DNA from: Hydractinia symbiolongicarpus | Taxonomy: Eukaryota; Cnidaria; Hydrozoa; Anthoathecata; Hydractiniidae | NCBI RefSeq assembly: GCF_029227915.1 | Contig: NC_079875.1 | Location: forward strand, 4,340,001 to 4,404,000 | Reading direction: 5' to 3' | DNA length: 64,000 nt | Shown: positions 1 to 12,100 of the stretch, piece by piece | Layout: the number at the start of each line of letters is the position of its first letter | Numbering within the stretch: the first letter of the stretch is position 1 | The notes under the pieces: model-generated | Seen by the model: the letters and a program-made list of their open reading frames with translations, nothing else | Told to the model about the DNA's origin: nothing | The model's database searches: none | Made by a program: the position numbers and the translations under genes

Positions 1-191
1 TGTTTCTAATGATGTAGCTAAAGCTCAAAGTATGTAACAACAGCTAAAAGCATGTCATTGCATGCCTCTCATAGAATTCCCTAAAAACTATGGTATAGGA
101 CAACCAAGGCGTTAGGCTTCAGGATATATTTTAAAAGGCCTTTTAAATCATTTTTTGACTTTTTCTTTAACCTATTGCTTTATTTTTATAG

Positions 192-3100
192 TTTTAAGAA
201 ATATGCCACAACCAGTAATTTTATATGTGAACACGAGAATATTGAGGCAGGTATACGAGGAATCATGCTCATAATATCAGTAAGTTTTATTTTTGTTGCA
301 TCATTTAATACTATAATTTAATTGACAGCAAGGAGAAAACATAACAATTCAGACCTGGTCACATATGGTGAACAGTAATGCACCAAAAACTCTAAAATGC
401 TCTTAACGCAGATATGGTTTACAATCATCTGCACACCTATTTAGTTTACGTGCTCTGCTTGTAGTGTATCCAAAGTATTTAAAAAACTTAGGATAGCATT
501 GGTCTGTTCAACTACAGCTTTTTTAAATGCTTAGAGACAGAGCAAGCTACATGTGCACTGAATCCCAACACTGGACCATTATTAATTTGTGGTAAATACA
601 GTATCAAACAGTAACTAATTTGAAAGCAGAAAAAAAATAATAAGCCTAAACCAGGCCTGCATCGTTCAAAGTTGAAAATTGATGGTAGGATCATAGCATA
701 TTTATTATAAATGAAAAATATTAACATAAAAAATATAAAAATAAGAATAAGATAAAAAAGCATACATTTTTTTCTCAGTTCTTTTAAATAAAATTTAATT
801 TGTTTACAAAGTCTAAATCTTGATATTTCAAAAACAAATTTTGCTTAATACACGTCTATGTCTTATGCTAAAAGGCAAAAGCGTTTATGAATATGGAGAC
901 AATACTAAAATATTAATGATTTGGGCGTACTAAGCTCTTAAACATTGTCTGTTTTTTTCTTCAATTGAATTACTAAGATTTTATAACATGATTGGAAAGA
1001 TATAGAAATAAAATCCTTTAACAACATTCACTTTTAGTATTTGACCATTCTTTAGATAGCTAACTTTTAGTGCTACACATATGTGGCCCACTAGCCAGGC
1101 TGAAGGGTGAAGGGAGGTGGTCTCTAGCTAGCTAACATTAGGAAAATCGGAAAATTTATATATTTATATCATTGCATTTTTATTAAAAGTTTTTTTATGC
1201 AAGAACCAAAAATTGTGGCAGTAAGATATTTATTTGAAAATAAAATTAGTAGAAAATGTTCAGCGAAATATAAATTATATATATATTAAATTTTTTTACA
1301 AAAAGCTAAATTGAAACTGGAAAAAAAAAAACTGAATAATTATTTCATAAAATGAGATGATTTTTCATCGTAATATAACTATAAAAAGATTAACGCTATA
1401 AGTCAATTTTAGAATGACTGTACAACAATTATATAAATTTTAATAAAATAAAATTGAAGAGAAACAAATTTTAATAAAAAAGTTAAAAATATATAAAAGT
1501 TTATGTCTTCACTATTTTATTTATTTTTCTTTTTTTCAAGAGTGTATACATTGTATAGTGCATTATAATTTATCATCCGCAAAAGTAGAAATTTTTCAAA
1601 TCTTTTGTCTGCTACTAAAATGTATGCTCTCATACATAATACTAAAGTTATTATAAATAAAAAAGACATTTTCGGGTATATCTGCGAAATTATGTTTCAA
1701 AAAATTTGCAGAAATAAATTCTACAAAACAAGATGAAAATCTATTTTTCCCATATTTAAAAGATGAGCAACTGTTCTATAATTCTCTATGTCTTTCCAGT
1801 TTATTATTTGTGACAAAAGTAGCAGCATTCGATAGAGAATTTATGTATACTTTTTATGTACCTTTATATGACAGTTTAGAAGATATAGAAGATATAGATA
1901 GTAATCTCTGCATGGGTAATTTTTCACGTATCCATAATATATATTTAGCAAAACCTTAGCAAGACGTCAGCTATTTGGTTATTAATTTTTTATGTTTAGA
2001 TCATCTTTATTCTTATTCTAACTTTCTTTTGTGTCAAAAGAAAGAATTGTTGTCTACATTGTTGTGGAGGTTTTCCAGGGCCAGTTGTGTAAGTGGAGCT
2101 TGTAGTATGGAACTTTATGTTAACGTTAAAGCTTGCACAGAAATCTTTTTGATAATAAAGTAATATATTTTTAGCATGCTACCATTAAACAATGTTTATT
2201 CTAATTTCTTTGACATGCTAATTAACTTTTAACTTTTCATATTTATGTTGATGTTTTTTGTTTTTTGCCTACTGGTGCATAATTCTTTTAGCCCTAATAA
2301 AAAATACGAACCTGTAAAAACGGAGAAATTTTATTCTTTAAAGGTACTGTCCGGTAAAATATTAAAACTTGATATTAGTTACATCTCGGCACAAAACTAA
2401 AGAAAAAAGTATTTAAATACAACCAAAATTGTCTTTCATAAGTTTAAACTGAATTTGTTTATTTGACCATGCCATTCTCAATCGCCATCTTTACTGAACT
2501 TCGAACGCGGAAAAGGACTGGGTAAAAACATTAATATGCGCAATTTATGCAATGACGTATTCTTTGGGTTACCCCCGTGTAGAGACTGGCGCGTGCAGAA
2601 AGAGAAATAAAGAAAAAAAAGTTAATGATATTCCCAACAGAATTTTTTTACGTTTATCAATCATGTTCGCAAGCAGAAATTAAAACATAATTGGATTTCA
2701 GTTTGAGCTAGAACGGCCCAATAACAAACAACAAATTCCCTCTTATAATGACGATGGCCCAGACGCACCAGAATTACCCGCTGCTTCTCGCACAGATTTA
2801 TATATCAGTGAGTGGTGCTTATGTGAAAATTGCGAGAGGATGCCTTCAGCTGTTGAGTGTTTGTGCTGTAACGAGGTGGACACTATCAAATACTTGCAAC
2901 TACGGTACCTATATAATTTGACCTCACATTTTTCTACTGGTTGTATTATAAATGAGCGCCTGGGTACAAGGTTTCTATTGTGTTTTAGATAAGAAATGTA
3001 TAACAGAGCGTACTAAACAGAGCACGAAGATGTCAACGCGGTTGTGATTTTAAAGAACACTTTGTGGACAGCGTTAGTCGCTCTCCACGATCGGGAAAGC

Positions 3101-6100
3101 CGTGGACTTAAAAAATCCCTAGCACTCTTGAAATTTCTGTTGTCATAGTATTTCCAATCTTATTATTTGAGGATGATATTTTTAGATCTTATCGATATGC
3201 GGCATACCGCCAATTCTGTTGGTTTGTTCATAACCACTTGGGAAAAGGCGTTCGTCGGGTTATACCATCTTGTTTCGTGTCTATGGGATGTATACTGGCT
3301 TCAAAGAAGATGAAGAAATATCTCAAATTGATTTTTCTCGGACAAATGAAGTTGACGATGAGAATATTTGATTGTAAATTAAAAACAACAGTCTTTTGCA
3401 GGAGAGGCGTTCGATCGCACGCGCACGTCGTGGCACACGCGTAAATCGTTTCAGGCGTGCGATTAATTGAACGCCTGAAAAATTAATAATGAGTTTTAAA
3501 AATCAATCCTATAAAATCCCATTTTACAGCGTGCGATGACAGCCTTCGAAATAATTTTTGGAGTCTCGTCAGACTTTCGTCGGACAAAACGTTGATAGAT
3601 TTCCGTCTTCGCCGAACACTTTTAGATCTCAGAATTATCGAATAGTCCTGGTCATTTTCATCCACGAGCAAGCCTATTCATAGCCAACCTGACCATCCTA
3701 GCTAATTCACCAACTCCTGACTTAGCTAAAAGAACTACGTAGACAAGAATGTCTTTTGCCTGGCCCCTTCGTCGTTGGTAACCAGGTCTTACACAAGAAA
3801 TCCAGCCATGCGGTTCTTAACTTATGCGGAGGTGAACGCCGACGGAGCACGGATGAATCAAGTCTGCAAAACTGCACTTACGGGCGGAACAGACATTTTA
3901 TCATGGATTTAAGTGTAGATAATTTCTTCATTTGACAAAACAATTGGAAACCATAGCAGGTCCGAATTTACTGGGTTTTTTTTCATGCCCCAAGTGTTAT
4001 TTAAACAATTTTAATCTTTCTGGGGGCGTTTAATGGGCGTTTATTCGAAGCATTACGGTATAAAAAGTATAAATATAAATAACCTCAAACCAAGTATTTC
4101 TTTTTGTTCGCTAATTGAGGTAGCTTTGGTAATAGAATAGGGGTATTGGGAACGAGGTTTATAATTGTGGAGGAAGTATAAAGGTACAAAAAAACACAAT
4201 TTATTTAATGCGTTTGTATTTTCTATAATTCCTTCTTTTGCTGGTCGGCTTTCTGGAGTACGATATATGTACGATATGTCAACAACAGTTGTCATATCGT
4301 TTGGCATATTACAAAAAATGATTCAGATTCGTCAAGGAGTTTAACTTGTAATGTCGCGTCAGATTTTTTCATTTCATCATCGCACGTTGCTGTCTGCGTT
4401 TAAGCATTGGCCACTCCAACGGATGTCTGCATAGATATACTTTTACGTAAATAATCTTACCCGTGTCTGGTCTCAGTATCGGCACAAAAAATAAAGCAGC
4501 TTTAAACATAATCTACGTTAATTTGTGTAGAGTCAGACATTCTGTTTGTGTGGACATTAAGTTCTATCTCTGAAAGTGAGTTGCATGCTTTGAAATTAAA
4601 TATTCATAAATTGCTACATTTTTTTAAAAAGGGGGTAAAATATTTAAAAAAAAGATTAAATTAATCTGGTAATATTGTTCAGAGTAAAACAATCATTTTC
4701 TATTTACAATGTTTTGACTTGCCGAGAACCCAACGCTTACGTCACAACAAAATATTATTTTAGCCTCCCTTTCATGTAGAATGGCTTCGGTATAAATTTG
4801 CTTTTGACAACGTGCGATATGAAAAATTTGTAAACATAAAAGAAATGTTATTCAAGTTGTAAAACTTTAGAAATATAACCACTTACATTTTCGCAACAAA
4901 TAAGAGAAGTGCAATTAAGTTCAGGCTACTTTTTTATTATTATATTTTTACTGGACAGTACCTTTAAGGCCACTGAATATGATTGATAGTTATGAAAATC
5001 GCAGTGGATTTGCATTGGCATTTTGTGTTATTGTTACTTCATGTGTGAGTATTTTATTTGGAAACTATCAAGACATTGTTGGATGGAATTTGGCGGATAT
5101 CATTTCTACGTATCCAGGCTTTATTTCTAGTGAGTGATTTTTGGTATTGGCTTGGTTTCCACTAGGCATTTAAGTGTAATATTTATGGGCAAAGATTTAG
5201 TGTGTGTTGTGTGTAGAGGGCTTTTACGCAATATGAGATTAAAGAATGCGAATAGTTTTATTTTCCTTTTTTTATTTTTATTATTTCTTTTTTTGGAAAA
5301 GTTTAGTTCATAAAAGAGAGATATCAAGAATCCTAGTGCAAGATATATGCATACAGAATGAATGTGACCCACATACTGGCAGTTTTTCTAAAAAAAAAAA
5401 TTTGCATAAAAAAAGCTCTTTAATGACATTGCAATTGACCATTTGGGACATAGTTAGTCATTAAGCCAGTTAGGAATTGGAAACCAATGCTATCCTTGCA
5501 GGCGAGATAGTAATAACACAAGGGTAAATTTGTGTTATCTTAAACTTTTGCAAATGTTTTCACTTTATACCTAGATTGACAGTCCTAAGTGAATTCAAGT
5601 GATGAAATGTTGTCTGATAGCAATAGATTTTTAGTTTTCAAGAAAGAATATTTTATGATTAATACTGCATTTATTACTGCATTTCAATTGAGCAATTTAC
5701 AAATTCCAAGTGTCCACATTTATACAAAAGCGCAATACTTTGAAAACCAAAATTTTTCTGTTTTTTTTTTATCTTTTTTCATGCTGAATCTGAATCTGTA
5801 AATTGCAAAATGTAACATAAACACAATTCACATATTTTTTTATTTTTAATAACACACTCATTAGTCTGGATAAAACTGTAAATGCAGTATTACCCCTTTT
5901 TCTGAATTAACAACCAATTGTGCTGTTATAATGTGCTGTCAGAAAAAAAAGTTGATGATGTATAATTGTTATAGTGGAAACATCATTATTTATAATATAA
6001 CTTGATTTAGAAGAAATATTCAAGGAATGTTTAAAAGTATGCTAACTGTGTTATATGAATATAATATTAGTTACTTGCTTTTGCAATATTTATATTTTAC

Positions 6101-9100
6101 ATAGTTTTCATCAAGTTATCGTTTGCGGGATTTGTATCAATGTTGGCTTATCCTCTCTTTGTCTGCCAGAGCATGAAGAATAAACTTGTGGGAAGTGTGT
6201 TTGGTGTGTTTTTCTCAAGCGCATGGTAAAGACACTTTTTGTGTTCAATATAAGTTTAAATAAATGAAAGTCCTTAGTTTTTTTTTTTTTTTACGCAGGC
6301 TGTTCTTAAAATTTATTTGTTTGCCTGTTTTTTGACCGACCTCTGCAACCACAAAAAGTAGCATTTTGCCAATTTCTGATACAAAAACAGTGAAACTGTA
6401 CTAACTCAATTATTGTCCAGAAAATTTAAGTTGCTAATCAAAAAAAAATAATCAAAACAACAGAGTACCCGTACTTGTTTATATGTATCGGTATCGTATG
6501 TAATTTACGTTGATGTGTTACAAGTTAGTAAAGATGCCAATGCTCAGCTTCAAGAACTTAAAAACAAGCTAGTTCTAAAGTATAACCATTGTAATGCTCC
6601 TGGAGGTACAAAAAATAGACCAAGCGGGATACTGTAAAGTAAGGCTCACCAGAAGACCAGAGTAGACAGTATAATGATATGAATTGTAAATAAAATAATC
6701 TGCTGACTGACCCTGGAAAACCAACAACTAAGCATGACCTCAAAAAGACAGCTGTCTAATCTAAAATTGGAATGGTCAGGTTCTTAGTGTCATTATGCTT
6801 GTAAGAAGCAAGGGATAGATAGTAATGCATAATTTTTTCCAATTTTGGTTGTTTCTTGTGTTCTTGTTTTTAGACTCGATTTGTTTTTTGTTTTTAGGCT
6901 AACATTAGAGGGTTTTAAGATATTTGTCTTAGTTTCATCTTGTTGGAAAGTTTATAAAAATGTTGGAATGGGGGTAAGAGAAGCTAAAGTATACTTTAAT
7001 TTAATTTAATTTAATTCTATAATGATATACAATGTATTGTTGCTGCTAATAATGAAGGTTATACAAATCTCATTTAACTTAGTGTTGTGAAAATTGCCTT
7101 TGCAATTTTTTTTTCGCAAGTGTTGGTTTTGTTTCCATAATTAAAACATTTTTATTACGTACACATTTAGCGATAAAACCTTTGATATGAAATGAAGTAT
7201 GTAACCATCTCTTACTATAAATTTTTTATGGGAAATCCACCTAATCCACTTTATAATTATACAAATTATTTTATTATTATACGAATCTAGGTGTGATCTG
7301 TTATTTTGATTGGCCATGCATTGTTTAAACTTTTTTGTTTGTTTGTTTAGAACTATGGATTAGTTGGAATGTTCCTTGACTTTCCAAAACAAATTTCTTT
7401 AATGTTGTTACTGGTTAAATTCCTATGGACTATTATGAAAGTTTTAATAATGAAACGATGTAAAGATGATCAGGTACTTTATGTTTTGTGTATTGTGTTA
7501 AATCTTTTATATATGATGTACGCCTTTAAATTCTAGAAATTATTACGGAAGTAGTACCGTAGTTTTAAGAATTCACTTCAAAAAAAAATCCAAAGACATT
7601 AACAAAAACACTGACAATCCTGAGCAATGAATTCAGCAGGATTGGTATTTTGTTTTGAAAAATTTGTACGCAAAGCCAAGCAACATTAAATGCTAAACAT
7701 ATAAGTTTACCATCATGCCTATTACCCTGAAGTGAATTCCCTTATTTGTGTTTTTCTGAGGTTGTGTCTCATGGCTAGCCACCTGTCACTCTGCCATTTC
7801 GAACTATAAACAGAACTACGGATCGAGAATTTTAGTTCCACTTTTGTCACAACATTCGTTAAGGAATTATGTTGTCTACTTTGGTGATCTTGTTGTGGCT
7901 AATGATCTGATAGTAGGATACTTGTCATATGGTTATCTTTTTTTGGTGAAAATAAATGTTATAAAATTATGGGACAATATCACAGTGGGCAATTAAGCAT
8001 TTTTTTGCCAAAGTGAATCCCTTGTAGCAATATTCGAAGGCATATAGTCTAAAATATTAATTTATCTAATGTCGAGATTTTAAATCTAACTATCTTGGTT
8101 TTTTTGTTTAGTGTATTGTTAATTTGTTTGAACTTTGAGTTTCATAAGAAACATTCTCTGTCTCGTATAAAAACTGCAGTAATTACCTTTACGTCCACTA
8201 GGAATGATTAAAACGAAAAATATAGTTAATTGATGGTTTCATAAACGTGGTAAAGAATGGTGTCAACAATTAGATTTCCTGACGTCAGCATTTTATATTA
8301 AAATTACGTTTTTTAAAGAGCAATTCTTTGGCATATATTTATACTTGAATATAGTAATTTAATAGTTTCAATGATATTCTAATATCTAACCACAATCCAC
8401 TATCTCATTGACATTGAATTAGACAAAAAGCCTATGAAAAATTGTTACCCCTTTTACCCATTTATTTAGCATATTTACGTTTTTCTTTAGTGCTTAATAT
8501 CAAAATAAACAATGTTATATGGTGTTAAACCCACAAAAACTAAAACTAAAGAAAAAAATTGATAAAATCTTAGGGAGTAAACAGGCGCAACTTTAGAAAA
8601 GCACTATTACACCCTATGGTGCAATGGGTGTTGTAGCAAATATTTATAACATACTAGTCACAATTATAAAGGTTTGATGAAGAAAACCACTATTAACCAG
8701 AAAACTCTAAAAATACGGTACCCTGAAAAATGGTTTTTACAACTTCCAAACAGATTTTATAAAAAACTTGTATATTGATGGATTATTGCTGAAGTCATTA
8801 AATTTTGATTGGTGATGTTCTTTTCCATTGTTTGGTCTACCAAGGTGAATTTTTTTGACACTTACAGCTACTCTATATAATAATACACCTGTTTGTGATA
8901 TGCAATATGAGATATGTTTATTGTTCTTTGAAATTTTATTCATAAATTGTATCACAGTCTGCTGGAAAACATGTTTATAACAATGATTATTTCAGGAATT
9001 TTTAAAATCATTTTGCTATGTACTGCAAGAATAATCCAGAAATTATTGTATCTTATATTTTTAGATAAGAAGTAAATTATTTGATGACGAGAGAAATTGG

Positions 9101-12100
9101 CGAAAGGAGTATATGTATGTGCATGTAAGAAACTTAATGCAGCGCATTAGTCCTTGCAAGTATGTTTGTGTTTTATTTATTTTTTTTATTTTTTAACAAG
9201 ATGTAATACAACTTCTTATAAAATGCGTTATGTATGATATTTAACTGAGTGGCTTACATGACTAGGAGCGAAAATACCGATAATATAATTTCACTAACCT
9301 AACCTAAGATTAATTAAAGATTGTCAATCTACTTGTAATGTATTTTTGCATATAATTTACCCCACCCAAACTAAGTATGTAGAGATTAAGTATGTTTTGT
9401 TTACTTTTTGTCTATCTTTTTATTTGAATTTTAGTGATGAAAAAGAGCAGACATTAAAAACGAAAATAACTGGTAAAATAAAGTCAAAAAAGTATCAATA
9501 TATTCCAGGTAAAATAAGTACCGTCCCAAGAAATTAGTCTTTTTTTAATTTAATTGAATCCTTTTTGTTTATGTACCATTTACAAATTTATGAAAAGTTT
9601 GTATTGGAGTTCTTATTTATTTTGTGGTTAGGTTTCAAGTACTCTACACGCATAATCGTCAGTACAGCGGTAGCAGTCGTGTCTGTTTATAATGTAAGTT
9701 TAAAACCACTTTAGAATTTTAATTTCTTTTATTTACACTTTTTATAAATTTTGTTGCACCAATAAAATTGTACTATCACTAGACAGCATAATATTGTGTA
9801 TTTAGCAGATTTTAGTATAATCTGTAAAATAAAATGCATGATAAAATTTCAAAAAAAATGATTAATATGATAAATAGCTGCAATATGATTTGTGTTCATA
9901 TAAAAAATTCCATAGTTAATTAATCTCATAGTTAATTAAGCTTTTCCTTTACAAATAATGCTGCATTCCACACTGAATAACAGCAAAAAATATGTTAAAT
10001 TGTTGGGTGAAGTAAAAAATAAACTCTGAAAAGAAGACGGTTATTATTGTAATTTGTAGCAAAAAGAAGTGAGTGTGGTGCGTTTAGAAAAAAATTCAAA
10101 TAAATAAAAATATAAAAAAAATATAAAAAAAGTAGGCTGACAGGAGGAAGATTTGTATATCAAATAATAACAATAGCAACAAGATGCTTATTTGAGACAA
10201 TAATTTTCAAAGATGAAATTTTCTATTATTATTAATTTTTATATATTTTTATTTACCCTTCACACAAAAATTGCAGCAAATGATATAAAAATAAGCTAAT
10301 TTTTTTCATTTTTTGCTTTGCTCAATTTCCAGATTTATGATCTGAATTCTGATTGGGTACCTACCTTTTGATTAATCATAAAAAGTTAATTATATATAAC
10401 CAATCATGTAACTAAGTTTTGATCCCGGTATTTGCCAATTACAAAAAAATCTAATCACAATTTTATAATGTCATCGACCCAACTTTTGCAAAACAAATAG
10501 GTAGGCCAGTTTTAGTTTAAAGTAAATTACTCATGTGGAAGCAGGCTTCACACCTGATAAAAACTTTATGACCAAGACTTTGCTTTTTTGCTGTCTAATG
10601 GAGACTAGCAAAATTCAAGTATTTTTAAAGATTTTCTAAAAACAATTTTATCCATTATTTTTAAATAATGATACAGAGAGAAACATCTAAACTTTCTCTT
10701 TTGTTTTAAGATCATTGTTCTTGCTATTATGATTGGATACATTTACCTACATCAATTTTGGTCTTCGTACTTTTCCACTTCCGCAATTTCATTCGTTTCC
10801 AAATACACTGGTGCACCAATATCAGAAGTAAAATTATATGGCATCTGTGTTAAAGGTTAGTAGTCCTTTTACTTCAAGCTCAAGTATTATGATAAAAACA
10901 ATTATTTGTTTAAGAAAACCTAGTTTTTCAATGTTTAAAAGCTACAAATAGCTGTCCTATCCTTAATGTATGTACATTAGGCTATGCCTCCTTAATGTAT
11001 GTACAATAAGCTGTGCCTGCCTGCCTGCTTGCCTATTCACCAATGGTTTCATTTTTTCTTTAGTTTCGTATTGGTTGTCGTTACCAGTAGCAGCGTTATT
11101 TTTTATAGCGGTTACTACAAATTCTTTGACTTGGTATAGGTACGTAGATTAATTTACCGTGTTTCAAGATAAGGAGTAACATAAGTTTTAACTAAAAGAT
11201 AGATTTTCTAATTATTAGACAACATATTATGAGACTTAGGAGTGGAGATCGATCGTTCCTTCCAACATCAGTTGACAAAGGATCCCTTGGTGCCAATAGC
11301 CTCATGGTATGTTTTTGTGTGCACAATACAATATACATATTATATTTTTTATATTTTATTTTACAGAAGCAGCATAAATCATATAATAATTATATAAATA
11401 AATGATAAATATTAAAATCTTTCCTGTAACATTTCAGGCTGCCAGTATCAAGTTCTCTGGATTTTTAGTTGGTTATTCAGTTTGGGGTAAATATGATAAT
11501 GTAACTATAATAATTAAAAAATAGTAAATAATAAATCTCTTTATAATAGCCGTATTCCGTCTGTCTGTTTAAGCGAGAGTAAAAAAATCGTGTTATGGAA
11601 ACACGAAATGCAATAAATAAAGGACGGGCGACCCCGGGGATTTACCACAGGTAACTGACTAGTCTATATTATAATACCCATTTATGTCTGTCTGTCACAC
11701 AAATTTGTAACCATAGTAGAAAGACATAGAAAGGCAGTAAATAAAGGACGAGCGAACCTGTGGATTTACCCATGGACTAGTTATTAAATAATGTTAGTAG
11801 CAATAAACTTATAGGAAATAATTTTTTGCCTAAATAAGTGATTCCAACATTAAGTCTTTTCCATTTCTTGCATTGATAAAAGTTGTTGACAATAACAAGA
11901 ATGTTGTTTGCATTGTCATTAGCAAGAGCGTGGGCTTTTATTTTGAGAGATTCTGCAAAGAGAAAAGTGTCTCTTAGAACTTTGCGTGTGTTTGGGTTTC
12001 TTATATAAATATCATGCAGTATGCACAAAAATTATTGAATATATTTTTTTCCTGTTTTCCAGGTTTCATAATTATTGCTATGATATTGTTTGTGGCAATT

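Noticed and set aside
3483-4307. Two - strand open frames inside the TTAA element, considered as a transposase
   Set aside because: Short, without catalytic motifs of piggyBac or other transposases; no support beyond being open.
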